Below, in pieces: positions 42,712 through 55,142 of a stretch of DNA of 64,000 bases. This stretch comes from Enterococcus moraviensis ATCC BAA-383. Its GTDB lineage: Bacteria > Bacillota > Bacilli > Lactobacillales > Enterococcaceae. The stretch lies in assembly GCF_000407445.1 (NCBI RefSeq), contig NZ_ASWB01000001.1, positions 62,001-126,000 of the forward strand, in the 5' to 3' direction. A program made the position numbers and the translations under genes. The stretch's first letter is position 1. Each line of letters starts with the position of its first letter. A model generated the notes under the pieces. The model was not told the DNA's origin. It was given only the letters and a program-made list of their open reading frames with translations, and did no database searches.

Positions 42712-43713
42712 ATGAAAGAAACTGCGTATAATCAAATCAATCCTTTGATTCGTCTTAAAGAAACAGAGTTGTTGAGCTCTACTCAATACGAACAATTATT
42801 ACATGCAAAAGATATGAATGAATTGAAAGATATCTTAAAAAATACAGTTTATGGAAGTTACATGACAGATGATTTTGCTGAAAGATTCGAATATATCTAT
42901 TCAAAAGAAAAAGGCAAACTCTATGAATGGTTATATGAAATGGCACCAGAACCAGAAGTGATTACGATTTATACATCCAGAGCTACATTTCATAATTTAA
43001 AGGTTCTAACGAAAGCGGAACTAACCAAACAAGAGCTAGATTATTTGTTTATAGAGGATGGGTGTTATTCGATTGAAACGATAAAAAGTGCAATTCGTAC
43101 ACGCGTTTCCACTGAGCTGCCGCAAGCATTGATGAGTGCGATTTTAGAAGTATTAGATTATTTTCAAGAATCAAATACACTTCAAGCAATCGATATCATA
43201 TATGATCGTAATTTCTTGACCTTTCAGCGACAATTGGCAGAAACGATAGGAGACAAGGACATTTTAGCAGAGGTTCTAGCGTTTATCGATTTAACCAATA
43301 TTTCGATTATGGCTAGAGGAATTGTACAAGGACAGAGTGAAAATTTCTTATCAACTGTCCTATCTAGTTCAGGCAGCATTTCTAAGAAAACATATTTAGA
43401 CTATACAGAACAAACCTTAGCAGACTATACGGAATTTGTTCTTAATACGAAGTATGGCGACCTTTTTACCCCAATTGTTTCTACTGAAACAAAAACAATC
43501 GATTTGGTGGCTTTTGAAAAAGTAAAAGATGATTATCTAACGAGTTTATATGAGAAAGCGAAAATCATGGCTTTTGGTCCATTACCGCTACTTGCGTTTT
43601 TAAATGCCAAGGAGATCGAATGGAAAAATTTACGGTTGATTTTGGTTAGTAAAAGGAGTCATTTTCCTATTGATGTCGTAAGAGAAAGGATGCGTGTGAC
43701 AGATGGCTTATAA
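42712..43713 (+). CDS. ntpC: V-type Na+-ATPase subunit C (d-type, central stalk socket)
   Basis: 333 residues from ATG 42712, with AGGAGG at 42700; an ATG at 42709 is closer. A longer open frame back to 42625 crosses the hairpin and lacks homologous character. All-helical protein with '[20 protein letters not shown]', the funnel-shaped subunit that couples the rotor ring to the central axle. Overlaps ntpG by 11 bases. Confidence 0.9.
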   Translation: MKETAYNQINPLIRLKETELLSSTQYEQLLHAKDMNELKDILKNTVYGSYMTDDFAERFEYIYSKEKGKLYEWLYEMAPEPEVITIYTSRATFHNLKVLTKAELTKQELDYLFIEDGCYSIETIKSAIRTRVSTELPQALMSAILEVLDYFQESNTLQAIDIIYDRNFLTFQRQLAETIGDKDILAEVLAFIDLTNISIMARGIVQGQSENFLSTVLSSSGSISKKTYLDYTEQTLADYTEFVLNTKYGDLFTPIVSTETKTIDLVAFEKVKDDYLTSLYEKAKIMAFGPLPLLAFLNAKEIEWKNLRLILVSKRSHFPIDVVRERMRVTDGL

Positions 43714-44014
43714 AATTGGCGTGGTCGGTGACAGAGATTCTGTTATGCCCTTTAAATTATTTGGCTTTGACGTTCGTTATGCAAATACATCAAAACAAGT
43801 AAGAGAGACAATCGAATCAATGGCAAAACAGCATTTTGGCGTTATTTTCATCACAGAAGATGCTTCTGAATTAGCAGTTGAAACGATTGAACGTTATAAA
43901 AGTGAAGTCACACCAGCGATTATCTTGATTCCAAGTCATAATGGAACGAAAGGCATTGGCTTAAAAGCGATTCAAGACAATGTGGAAAGAGCGGTTGGAC
44001 AGAATATATTGTAA
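43703..44014 (+). CDS. ntpG: V-type Na+-ATPase subunit G (central axle, archaeal F-type)
   Basis: 103 residues. '[19 protein letters not shown]' followed by '[13 protein letters not shown]' and '[19 protein letters not shown]' is the CheY-like fold of the V-ATPase F/NtpG subunit, which binds the NtpD axle. The start overlaps the end of ntpC. Confidence 0.9.
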   Translation: MAYKIGVVGDRDSVMPFKLFGFDVRYANTSKQVRETIESMAKQHFGVIFITEDASELAVETIERYKSEVTPAIILIPSHNGTKGIGLKAIQDNVERAVGQNIL

Positions 44015-44028
44015 AAAGTTGAAAGCAT

Positions 44029-44051
44029 ATTCAGCTTTAGCTTTTCTGAAT
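44029..44051 (+). other. Hairpin upstream of ntpA ribosome binding site
   Basis: ATTCAG (44029-44034) and CTGAAT (44046-44051) enclose an 11-base loop. The stem ends one base before TAGGAGG and could influence ntpA translation. Confidence 0.35.
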
Positions 44052-44064
44052 AGGAGGAATGATT

Positions 44065-47215
<3,151 letters not shown>

Positions 47216-47221
47216 TCGCTT

Positions 47222-47857
47222 ATGGCCCGTTTAAATGTAAATCCTACTCGAATGGAGCTCTCTCGATTAAAGAAACAACTTGGAACAGCAAGTCGTGGAC
47301 ATAAATTATTAAAAGACAAACAAGATGAATTGATGCGTCGCTTTATTTTACTTGTAAAAAAGAACAATCAGTTACGAATCGATGTAGAGCAAGAATTGAC
47401 TGGTGCATTATCAAGTTTTGTATTAGCCAATGCAACGTTGAATGAAGCCTTTATCGAAGAATTAGTGGCTATTCCAGCAGAGGACATTACGCTTGATGTC
47501 ATCGAAAAAAATATTATGAGTGTCACAGTACCTATCATGAATTTTCATTATGATGAGAAAGTGGCAGAGACACCATTGCATTATGGTTATTTAAATTCTA
47601 ATGCTGAACTGGACGATGCTTTTGGTAAACTTTCCAGTATCTTACCAAAATTATTGGAGTTAGCAGAAGTTGAAAAAACATGTCAATTAATGTCAGAAGA
47701 GATTGAAAAGACTCGACGACGTGTGAATGCGTTGGAATATATGACGATTCCTCAATTAGAGGAGACAATTTATTATATTCAAATGAAATTAGAAGAAAAC
47801 GAGCGAAGTGAAATCACACGCTTGATCAAAATTAAAAATATGGGTAGCAATACTTAA
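47222..47857 (+). CDS. ntpD: V-type Na+-ATPase subunit D (central axle)
   Basis: 211 residues. Long N- and C-terminal helices ('[20 protein letters not shown]' at the start and '[18 protein letters not shown]' near the end) form the antiparallel coiled coil of the rotating axle. It is the last gene of the operon here. The ntpH and ntpJ genes that follow in E. hirae are absent, and a terminator comes at once. Confidence 0.92.
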   Translation: MARLNVNPTRMELSRLKKQLGTASRGHKLLKDKQDELMRRFILLVKKNNQLRIDVEQELTGALSSFVLANATLNEAFIEELVAIPAEDITLDVIEKNIMSVTVPIMNFHYDEKVAETPLHYGYLNSNAELDDAFGKLSSILPKLLELAEVEKTCQLMSEEIEKTRRRVNALEYMTIPQLEETIYYIQMKLEENERSEITRLIKIKNMGSNT

Positions 47858-47908
47858 AAAAATAGATAGAAAGTACCGTTTTTTCGGTATTTTCTATCTA
47901 TTTTTTTG
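47858..47908. terminator. Bidirectional terminator after ntpD
   Basis: AATAGATAGAAA-TACCG pairs with CGGTA-TTTCTATCTATT (about 47861-47904), with A-run before and T-run after. It overlaps the stop of the convergent hydrolase gene. Confidence 0.85.
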
Positions 47909-48854
47909 GATACTCGTTCGTTTGTGCAGTCCATAATTGATCAGTCACTGCGGAAATAAAAGAAATACCTGCATCTGTCGGTCCATTGGTAAAGACTGTC
48001 AAAATAAAAGGATGTTCCGTTTCTAAAATACCAATATCATGCAAGAATCCAGCGTAAGAACCAATTTTGTGTGCAACTTTTCCAGAAGTCGTAGGTGTGT
48101 CCATTCGTTCGTGAAAAACTGTATGTTTCATATAATCATAAATCGTCTGATATTCTTGATTTTTCGCCTTTTCTTCATACAAAATCTTCAGGATTTTTGC
48201 AGCATCTTCAGAAGTCAGTTTTGCATCATCCCATTCTGTTTCCTTTTGCAAGAAATGGGCATAGAGAGCTTTCTTAGCTTCAACGTCGCCACCAAATGTG
48301 TCATATAGCATGTTTTTAGCAATGTTATCAGAGTAGGTAATGTTGTATTCCTGTAGGGTTCTTACTGAATACGTTGGCTGAATATTATTGATGATAATTC
48401 CGGTGCCATCCTCATAATCTTCTTTTTCGTTATAAGTAAGTTGATCCTCCCATTTTAAAGTGCCAGACGCAACTTTATCAGCAACCATCATAGCTAAAGG
48501 AACCTTGATGGTACTGGCACTATAAAATTCCTTTGTTCCATCAATAGAAATCTGTTTGCCTGTTGCTAAATCAACATAGGTCATACCGACGTCGCCATTA
48601 AAAGATTTGGCATTATCGGATAAGATTTGTTCAATTTTAGTGTAAAACGCAGTAAGTTCAGGACGTTCCTCGTCCTGTTTTAGTTTATTTTCAACATCTT
48701 TAGCGACTGTTTTTTTTAGTGGAACGTCAATTTTTTCACTCGTTTCCGTTTCGTTTGCGTAGTCTACTGTATGAGTAGAAAAAAAGAACGATACGATTAA
48801 AAAGAAACAAATAGAGAAAACCATCCCATATAGAGTCATTTTCTTTTTTTCCAA
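47898..48854 (-). CDS. Membrane-anchored serine hydrolase, class A beta-lactamase/PBP-like fold
   Basis: 318 residues. One N-terminal membrane helix (about 8-26), then a linker, then a beta-lactamase-fold domain with SxxK as STIK ('YSASTIKVPLAMM'), SDN ('TYSDNIAKN') and HKIG where class A enzymes have KTG. Such chromosomal proteins in lactic acid bacteria and enterococci are probably peptidoglycan-related hydrolases or beta-lactam-binding proteins. True beta-lactamase activity is not shown by sequence. Confidence 0.78.
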   Translation of the reverse strand: MEKKKMTLYGMVFSICFFLIVSFFFSTHTVDYANETETSEKIDVPLKKTVAKDVENKLKQDEERPELTAFYTKIEQILSDNAKSFNGDVGMTYVDLATGKQISIDGTKEFYSASTIKVPLAMMVADKVASGTLKWEDQLTYNEKEDYEDGTGIIINNIQPTYSVRTLQEYNITYSDNIAKNMLYDTFGGDVEAKKALYAHFLQKETEWDDAKLTSEDAAKILKILYEEKAKNQEYQTIYDYMKHTVFHERMDTPTTSGKVAHKIGSYAGFLHDIGILETEHPFILTVFTNGPTDAGISFISAVTDQLWTAQTNEYPKK

Positions 48855-49035
48855 ATCTATTTCGTTCCTTTCGAAAATTTAGAATTACGTCAATCATAAC
48901 ACTGTTCGATTAAAGGCGAGTTAAAGTCGTTAATCGATTCCGTTAAAAATATGACCATTCCCATTTAATCATTTTTCTTGTTGTTTTGCAAGGTTCTCTA
49001 AAAGGAACAATGAAGTGAAACGCAATAATAGTTGA

Positions 49036-49052
49036 TTTAAGGTTTGTTTAAG
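49036..49052 (+). promoter_or_regulatory. Direct repeat TTTAAG-N5-TTTAAG, candidate response-regulator site
   Basis: Two TTTAAG hexamers 11 bases apart (49036 and 49047) lie about 75 bases upstream of the ABC permease start. That spacing is typical of OmpR-family binding sites. No two-component system is in the window. Confidence 0.4.
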
Positions 49053-49126
49053 TTAAGTGGATTAAAGTAATAGATGTTCACAAGGAATAGTAGTTAAGAG
49101 ATGAGTTAATCTCGAGGAGGAATCAT

Positions 49127-50662
49127 ATGAATTTTATCAAACGAGCATTATTAAGTATGAAATCAAAGAAAGGCCGAACATTATTATTATGTGCTGTTTT
49201 TTCAGCTATTCTAATTTTTGTTTTGGCAGGACTCACGATCCAAAGCGCTGCACTTAGTGCAACGGAAAATGCTAAAAAAAATGTAGGGGCTACGGTTACG
49301 TTATCAGCAAATCGAGAAGCTGCGATGAAAAAAAGTCAAAATGATGATTCTGGGGAAAGACCAGATCCAGGGAGCTTTAGTTTAACACCTGTTTCATTAT
49401 CCGATGCACAGAAGATTGCAGAGCTAGATAATGTGAAATCATATTCATTTTTATCCTCATCATCAGCTGGAGCGGGTGATGGAATCACGCCAATTTCGAA
49501 TGAATCAGAAAGCGATACTACAACATCATCTGATGTAAAAGAGACTCAAGCAAATGGCGGAGAAGATGCTCAGACACAAGGGAATGGTCGAATGGGTGGT
49601 GGCCCAATGGCTTCTATGAAGCAAAGCGATTTTCAAGTAAGCGGTGTGATGAACTTATCAATGTCAAGCGATTTTTCAGAAGGCATTGCTGAAATCACAA
49701 GCGGTGAAGCTATCAGTGAATCAGATAAAGACACGAATAATGTCGTCATCGAGCAAACTTTAGCAGATGCAAATAATCTTAAAGTTGGCGACACATTCAA
49801 GGTAACGAACCCAGAAGATGATACCAAAACCTACGAACTCAAAGTAAAAGGAATTTATACAACCTCTGAAAATGGAGACAGTATGGGTATGATGTTTAAT
49901 TTCTTGAACCCAGCTAATACACTGTATACATCATACACATTTGCAAATACATTAAAAGGGGAGGACGCGAAAGGAACAATCGATTCTGCGTCTTACACGC
50001 TAGATGATCCAAAAGAAATGGACTCTTTTGTTAAAGCTGCTGAGAAATTGATCGATACAGAAAGTTTCAGTTTACAAACAAATGATCAAGCATACCAACA
50101 AATGTTACAACCACTGAACAACGTTGCAAGTTTCGCCAAAAATATTGTTATTTTAGTAGCTGTTGCTGGCGTGATCATATTGACACTGATTGTAATGATG
50201 ACAATTAGAGAAAGACGTTATGAGATTGGGGTGTTATTATCCCTTGGAGAATCACGTTTTAAAGTAGTATTACAATTTTTTAGTGAAATCATTATTTGTA
50301 TGTTTATAGCATTGGTCATTGCGACCTTTAGCGGAAATATAGTCGGAAATGTAGTGGGAGAACAACTAATCAATCAGCAGACTGAGGCAACTCAACAAAC
50401 AGGAAATAATCAAGGTCAGCCAGGTGGAATGGGTGATAGAGGTGGAGAACAACGACAAGGTGGACCTGGCGGAGGCAGCATGAGCAGACTAGGTGCAAGT
50501 TCCCAAGAAGCAGCTGAAGCAATCAAAGAATTGAATATCTCTGTTCAACCAAAGGAAATCGCATTATTAGCAGGGCTTGGTTTATTGATCAGTTTCTTTT
50601 CTATCCTATTATCTTCCGTTGGTATTTTAAGACTGCAGCCAAAAAAAATCTTGACAACATAG
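49127..50662 (+). CDS. ABC transporter permease, MacB/FtsX family
   Basis: 511 residues behind GAGGAGG. One N-terminal membrane helix (about 18-40), a large extracytoplasmic MacB-type domain (about 45-330) and three C-terminal helices form the FtsX layout. Two Gly/Gln/Met-rich low-complexity inserts are unusual: 'NGRMGGGPMASMK' in the external domain and a longer one ('GQPGGMGDRGGEQRQGGPGG') between helices three and four. It probably works in peptide or antimicrobial export or resistance with the ATPase gene 16 bases downstream. Confidence 0.82.
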   Translation: MNFIKRALLSMKSKKGRTLLLCAVFSAILIFVLAGLTIQSAALSATENAKKNVGATVTLSANREAAMKKSQNDDSGERPDPGSFSLTPVSLSDAQKIAELDNVKSYSFLSSSSAGAGDGITPISNESESDTTTSSDVKETQANGGEDAQTQGNGRMGGGPMASMKQSDFQVSGVMNLSMSSDFSEGIAEITSGEAISESDKDTNNVVIEQTLADANNLKVGDTFKVTNPEDDTKTYELKVKGIYTTSENGDSMGMMFNFLNPANTLYTSYTFANTLKGEDAKGTIDSASYTLDDPKEMDSFVKAAEKLIDTESFSLQTNDQAYQQMLQPLNNVASFAKNIVILVAVAGVIILTLIVMMTIRERRYEIGVLLSLGESRFKVVLQFFSEIIICMFIALVIATFSGNIVGNVVGEQLINQQTEATQQTGNNQGQPGGMGDRGGEQRQGGPGGGSMSRLGASSQEAAEAIKELNISVQPKEIALLAGLGLLISFFSILLSSVGILRLQPKKILTT

Positions 50663-50677
50663 AAAAGAGGAAATCCA

Positions 50678-51337
50678 ATGTTACAAACACAAGAAGTAGG
50701 GTACTGGTATAAAAATGAACAAGAATTTCTGTATAAGAATGTGAATCTAGAATTTCAGAGAGGGAAGATGTATGCTATTTTAGGTGCAAGTGGATCTGGT
50801 AAGACAACATTTCTTTCACTGATTGCAGGATTAGATGTGCCCAAAGCTGGAACGATTCTTTATAAAGGGGATTCGCTATCAAAAATTGGCCTTAGGAATT
50901 ATCGGAAAAATGATGTTTCAATTATTTTTCAGGCATACAACCTTTTACCGTACATGTCAGCTTTGGATAATGTGTTGACTGCAATGGCAATATCAAATTC
51001 AAAACAAGCGGATAAAAAAGCCTATGCATTAGAAAACTTAGCGAATGTGGGAATAGATGAAACACTAGCTAAGAAAAACGTTGGACAACTTTCAGGCGGA
51101 CAACAACAGAGAGTTGCAATTGTTCGAGCACTTTGTTGTGACCACGAACTGATTGTAGCAGACGAACCTACAGGAAATTTAGATGAAAAGACTTCAAAAG
51201 ATATTGTTCAATTATTCCAAAAAGTTGCACACGACCAACAAAAATGCATTATTATCGTAACACACGAGCAAGAAGTAGCAAAAGCGTGTGATAAGGTTTA
51301 TGAATTGAAAAATCAAGAGTTTGAAGTAATCGAATAA
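50678..51337 (+). CDS. ABC transporter ATP-binding protein (MacB/LolD type)
   Basis: 219 residues. Walker A GASGSGKTT, signature LSGGQQQR, Walker B 'LIVADEP' and the switch His in 'IIVTHEQEVAKACD' are all intact. It partners the FtsX-type permease just upstream. Confidence 0.9.
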   Translation: MLQTQEVGYWYKNEQEFLYKNVNLEFQRGKMYAILGASGSGKTTFLSLIAGLDVPKAGTILYKGDSLSKIGLRNYRKNDVSIIFQAYNLLPYMSALDNVLTAMAISNSKQADKKAYALENLANVGIDETLAKKNVGQLSGGQQQRVAIVRALCCDHELIVADEPTGNLDEKTSKDIVQLFQKVAHDQQKCIIIVTHEQEVAKACDKVYELKNQEFEVIE

Positions 51338-51396
51338 AAGTAAAATGAAGCGGGTATTGTCCAGTTAACGTTAGAAAGAAATGAGTTTCATTGCAT

Positions 51397-51486
51397 AAAA
51401 AATAGAGTGGTTTTGTACCGCCCCCCAAAAGTTAGACCTAAAAATCTAACTTTTGGGGGTCACTACATTTTTCCACTCTATTTTTT
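51397..51486. terminator. Nested palindrome: terminator stem enclosing paired IS-like ends
   Basis: The outer 14-base arms (51397-51410 and 51473-51486) with A6/T6 ends make a bidirectional terminator between convergent genes. Inside, 51414-51467 is a second dyad. It begins TGTACCG and ends CACTACA, with 15 perfectly paired bases around CCCCCAAAAGTTAGA and an 8-base centre, flanked by TTT on each side. The TG...CA ends and the possible 3-base duplication resemble IS3-family termini, so it may be a minimal element inserted in the terminator loop. Confidence 0.6.
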
Positions 51487-51515
51487 TGCGCCCTACAGAA
51501 AACAGATTTTCCATC

Positions 51516-53429
51516 TTAGTTCTTTTTAGTTTGTTTTGTGGATGAAAAGTGAGTAGGATTTTCTAATTGGCATTTTAATAGTTCGGTGTCTTTGATCAAA
51601 GAAGCTCCAATGGTTGTATCTTTTACCTTTAAACGCTTAATCTGTCGGTCAACGATTTGACGGGTAGAAATAATATCATCATTATTTTCTATGGTAGTTT
51701 CTTTGTTAGAGAAAGGTTTATGTGCAGCAAGCTGCATGCCAAATGAATTATAGAGTAAGGTGTAACCACCTATTCCAGTCACTTTTTGATAAGTACGTGA
51801 AAATCCACCATCGATGACAATCATTTTACCACAAGCTTTGATTGGTGATTCTCCTTTGATTTGTTTTACAGGAGTATGGCCATTGATAATATGAGCATCC
51901 TCTCCTTGGAGATTAAAAGCATTCAATATGTGCTGGCAAATATCAACGTTATTTCTTAATTTGTAATAAGCATTTTTTTCCTCTATATGGGTTTCACTTT
52001 CTTGAATAAAGTAGCGTTCAAATGTTTTCATTGCTTTTTTGCCAAAAAGTGAAGAACATTCACCACACCATAGGTACCAAATGAGATCTGTGGCAAAGTC
52101 GTCTGTTTGCCACGGTCTCTGAAACGCTTCTTTGATTTTGATTTCAAATAAATCTAATAACTTTTTACCTGCATAGTTTCTCCCATTAAAGGCAATTGAT
52201 TGGAAAGATCCGTCTTCATTAAGAGGGATACAGCCATGGATCAACAGATTATGATTATAAGCAAGATAAAGCGAACCTTTTTCTACTAGAAATGCCATGT
52301 GTTGATTCAACTTTTGAGAATGTTGAATCTGCTCTAGCAAATCATTTATGATGTGCTCTTCTTCCGTTGACAATTGGTAAGGATTACACCAATTAATTGT
52401 TTGAAAACAAGTGTTGACTAAGTTATAAGAGTGGTTCTCAATTGTTAGTTGGTCGTTTTTGATTTTATCTAATAGTAAACGATGATCCATTTCAAACTCA
52501 GGACGTCGTTGAATCAGTTGTCCTTCTAATTTTTCTTGAATGATCGAAAGAGCTTGTTGGATTTTCATTGAATCCGTTATTTCAGTTGTCGTAAGTTTTC
52601 TATAAGGATTCTTTTTAGGTTTAAAATGTAGATTGTCCTGATAGGTTTCACGACTATACGTTTTTAAATGAGTAAGATCAATACCATATGCATCTTCCAA
52701 AAGGTCAAGATTCCCGTAACGAGCACAAATCCTCAAAACATTCGCTAAACAAGCTTTTGAGCCACTCACAGCTCCTAACCAGATAATATCGTGATTTCCC
52801 CATTGAATGTCAAGCGAATGATACGTCATCAAAGAATCCATGATTTTATCAGGATGGGGCCCTCGGTCGTAAATATCACCAATCACATGAAGATGATCAA
52901 TCACAAAGCGTTGTACCAAATGAGCCAAGTCACTTATAAAGCGTTCTGCTTCTCCAAGTTCGATGATTTTTTCAATGATTTGACGATAATATGCCTTTTT
53001 GTCAGTTGTTTCATCATATTGATAAATCAACTCTTCTAAAATGTAAGCATATGTTTTGGGTAATGCTTTACGAACTTTGGAACGAGTATACTTACTTGAT
53101 GAAAAACGGACAATGATCAACAAATGTTCTATTGCTTCATACCACCAATTTTGCGTTAACTCTTGCCGCAGTTTTAAAGAATGGATTTTTTCTTCTGGAT
53201 AATAAATCAAAAAACAGAGGTCGTCCATTTGTTCAACAGAAAGTTTTTGACTAAAAAGTGTATAAACTTTATCCCGAATACTGCCAGAACCATTTCTTAA
53301 GATATGATTAAACGAATCAAATTCTCCGTGAAGATCACTGATAAAATGTTCAGTTCCTTTAGGCAAATTTAATATGGCTTCTAAATTTATGATTTCAGCA
53401 ATTAGTTCATTGGATTGTGCATTTTTCAT
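51516..53429 (-). CDS. fbp: Fructose-1,6-bisphosphatase, class III
   Basis: 637 residues, the typical length of the Firmicute class III enzyme. Metallophosphatase motifs 'GDIYDRGPHPDKI', 'WGNHDIIWLGA' and 'INGHTPVKQIKGESP' (shortened) are present. It converts fructose-1,6-bisphosphate to fructose-6-phosphate in gluconeogenesis. It lies downstream of ppsR and ccpN on the same strand, so it is probably under the same carbon control. Confidence 0.93.
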   Translation of the reverse strand: MKNAQSNELIAEIINLEAILNLPKGTEHFISDLHGEFDSFNHILRNGSGSIRDKVYTLFSQKLSVEQMDDLCFLIYYPEEKIHSLKLRQELTQNWWYEAIEHLLIIVRFSSSKYTRSKVRKALPKTYAYILEELIYQYDETTDKKAYYRQIIEKIIELGEAERFISDLAHLVQRFVIDHLHVIGDIYDRGPHPDKIMDSLMTYHSLDIQWGNHDIIWLGAVSGSKACLANVLRICARYGNLDLLEDAYGIDLTHLKTYSRETYQDNLHFKPKKNPYRKLTTTEITDSMKIQQALSIIQEKLEGQLIQRRPEFEMDHRLLLDKIKNDQLTIENHSYNLVNTCFQTINWCNPYQLSTEEEHIINDLLEQIQHSQKLNQHMAFLVEKGSLYLAYNHNLLIHGCIPLNEDGSFQSIAFNGRNYAGKKLLDLFEIKIKEAFQRPWQTDDFATDLIWYLWCGECSSLFGKKAMKTFERYFIQESETHIEEKNAYYKLRNNVDICQHILNAFNLQGEDAHIINGHTPVKQIKGESPIKACGKMIVIDGGFSRTYQKVTGIGGYTLLYNSFGMQLAAHKPFSNKETTIENNDDIISTRQIVDRQIKRLKVKDTTIGASLIKDTELLKCQLENPTHFSSTKQTKKN

Positions 53430-53444
53430 CTAGAGAACTCCTAA

Positions 53445-54257
53445 CTATTGTCTTTGGGCTAGATCCTCAATAATCGTTGTGGTTTCTTCAATCGACTTTT
53501 TATCAACATTGATGACGAGTGCATTGTATTTTTCAAAAACAGTGTTGGCATAATCTAATTCTTCTTGAATCCGATCAGCATTCGTATAAGCAGAGTCTTC
53601 TTTTAAACCTAGGGAATGCAAACGAGACTTGCGAATGTCCATTAAGCTTTCAATGCTAGTCGTTAGACCAATAATTTTTTTAGGATCGATTTGATCTAAT
53701 TCAGCTGGTAAGGGAACCTCAGGAATTAAAGGCAAGTTTGCCACTTTATGATTTCGATTGGCCATATACATACTTAGGGGCGTTTTTGATGTACGTGAAA
53801 CGCCCAATAGAACATAATCTGCTTCTAGGAAACCTTTTGAATCTTTACCATCATCATATCTAACCGCAAATTCAATTGCTGAAACACGGCTGAAATACTG
53901 TTCATTCAACTTATGGATTGCTCCTGGTTCTTGCAACGGCTGAATTCCAAAAGTACCTTCAACAATTTCACTTAGAGGACTCATGTAATCAACATATTGT
54001 AAACCAGTTCGATTAGCAAAATCTTTGACTAAATTGACTAGTTCCTTATTAACTAACGTGATGACAACGATTGCCTTGTCGTGTAAAGCATCTTTTAAAA
54101 TTGGTTGTAATAGTTCTTCGTCTGTAATAAATGGAAAACGTTGAATATCGGTCATATCAACACTTGGGTATTGTGCTGAAACGGCTGAGATGATTTTTTG
54201 AGCGGTTTCTCCAACTGAGTCTGAAACTAAATAAATTTTGATTTTGTCCTTTTGCAT
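53445..54257 (-). CDS. ppsR: Pyruvate, phosphate dikinase regulatory protein (PpsR/DUF299)
   Basis: 270 residues. The ADP-binding P-loop 'LGVSRTSKTPLSMYMA' is characteristic of the bifunctional kinase/phosphorylase that inactivates and reactivates PPDK by ADP-dependent Thr phosphorylation. The N-terminus 'YLVSDSVGETAQKI' is also typical. Lies between ccpN and fbp and controls the product of the divergent ppdK gene. Confidence 0.92.
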   Translation of the reverse strand: MQKDKIKIYLVSDSVGETAQKIISAVSAQYPSVDMTDIQRFPFITDEELLQPILKDALHDKAIVVITLVNKELVNLVKDFANRTGLQYVDYMSPLSEIVEGTFGIQPLQEPGAIHKLNEQYFSRVSAIEFAVRYDDGKDSKGFLEADYVLLGVSRTSKTPLSMYMANRNHKVANLPLIPEVPLPAELDQIDPKKIIGLTTSIESLMDIRKSRLHSLGLKEDSAYTNADRIQEELDYANTVFEKYNALVINVDKKSIEETTTIIEDLAQRQ

Positions 54258-54331
54258 GAGTACACTCTCCTATTTTTGAATGATTTACTTACACAATTTA
54301 AATGGAAGTAAATGAAATGGATCATTGTTTC

Positions 54332-54967
54332 CTAATAATTTTCTTTTTCAACATCATTACCTGCGTTGATAAAATAAGACATTATTCGAGTTTTTGTGAC
54401 TTTCCCGATAACTTTTTTTGGCTGATCCAACTCGACAACAGGTATGGTATCGATACTATGTTGCATCAACAAGCCACCAGCTTCTAAAATCGTACGGTCT
54501 TGTGTTATTGTGATGATATTTGGCATCCGACTCATGATCATAGCGACCGGTGTCTTTTCAGTATTTGGATTACTGATAGCTGCACGGAGTAAATCCTTCC
54601 GCGATAAAACGCCATTTAATTCATCATTATCATCTTTTACGTATAACGAGCCAACATCATACATAAATAGATTTGTTACAGCATCATAAACTGTTGTGCT
54701 TTGATGAATTAGGATAGGGGGCAGCATGATGTCTTCGACGGTCTTTTTATACAGTTTTTCATATAATAATGGCTCAATTGTTTGGCCTGTATAAAAATAG
54801 CCAACTTTTGGTCTTGCATCAAGCAAACCAGTCATCGTCAAAATAGCTAAATCGCTTCGCAAAGTTGCTCGACTTAAACCAAGCGTCTTAGCAATGCTAT
54901 CACCACTGATAGGCTCATTTTCTTTAACGATCTTGATGATCTCTAATTGCCTTGAGGTAAGTTTCAT
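54332..54967 (-). CDS. ccpN: CcpN-type repressor: HTH plus two CBS domains
   Basis: 211 residues. N-terminal DeoR-like winged helix ('GDSIAKTLGLSRATLRSDLA') is followed by two CBS domains (about 80-140 and 145-205). This is the CcpN/YqzB architecture, which represses gluconeogenic genes on glycolytic substrates independently of CcpA. The divergent region with ppdK carries four matching operators, two of them at its own promoter. Neighbouring ppsR, fbp and ppdK are fitting targets. Confidence 0.88.
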   Translation of the reverse strand: MKLTSRQLEIIKIVKENEPISGDSIAKTLGLSRATLRSDLAILTMTGLLDARPKVGYFYTGQTIEPLLYEKLYKKTVEDIMLPPILIHQSTTVYDAVTNLFMYDVGSLYVKDDNDELNGVLSRKDLLRAAISNPNTEKTPVAMIMSRMPNIITITQDRTILEAGGLLMQHSIDTIPVVELDQPKKVIGKVTKTRIMSYFINAGNDVEKENY

Positions 54968-55003
54968 TCTATCGACCTACTTTCTAAATGTGACACACTA
55001 ATT

Positions 55004-55032
55004 ATTATATATTTCTTATAATAATAAATCAA
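55004..55032 (-). promoter_or_regulatory. ccpN promoter
   Basis: On the minus strand TTGATT (55027-55032), 17-base spacer, TATAAT (55004-55009). Box 1 of the operator set lies immediately downstream, which suggests autoregulation. Confidence 0.7.
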
Positions 55033-55060
55033 CAATAAAAAAAAGACACACTAATTATTA

Positions 55061-55089
55061 TTGACATCCAATGTGATACACAATATAAT
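55061..55089 (+). promoter_or_regulatory. ppdK promoter
   Basis: Consensus TTGACA (55061-55066), 17 bases, TATAAT (55084-55089). The spacer is filled by the TGTGATACAC operator, so a bound repressor would block the -10. Confidence 0.8.
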
Positions 55090-55142
55090 CGTATTTATAT
55101 AAATGTGATACACTATATGAAAATGAGAAGGAGAGTTTGCTT

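Larger units (their letters stand above)
54989..55113. promoter_or_regulatory. Four CcpN-like operator boxes in the ccpN-ppdK divergent region
   Basis: TGTGACACAC at 54989-54998, GACACAC at 55045-55051, TGTGATACAC at 55072-55081 and TGTGATACAC at 55104-55113. The first two share a 17-base identity (GACACACTAATTATTAT, 53 bases apart); the last two are 32 bases apart. Box 1 sits just downstream of the ccpN -10, box 3 between the ppdK -35 and -10, box 4 in the ppdK leader. This resembles CcpN sites at B. subtilis gapB and pckA. Confidence 0.65.

Noticed and set aside
47898-48854. An acquired beta-lactamase resistance gene
   Set aside because: The KTG box is HKIG, the protein has a membrane anchor, and the location is ordinary chromosome. 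Resistance cannot be claimed.
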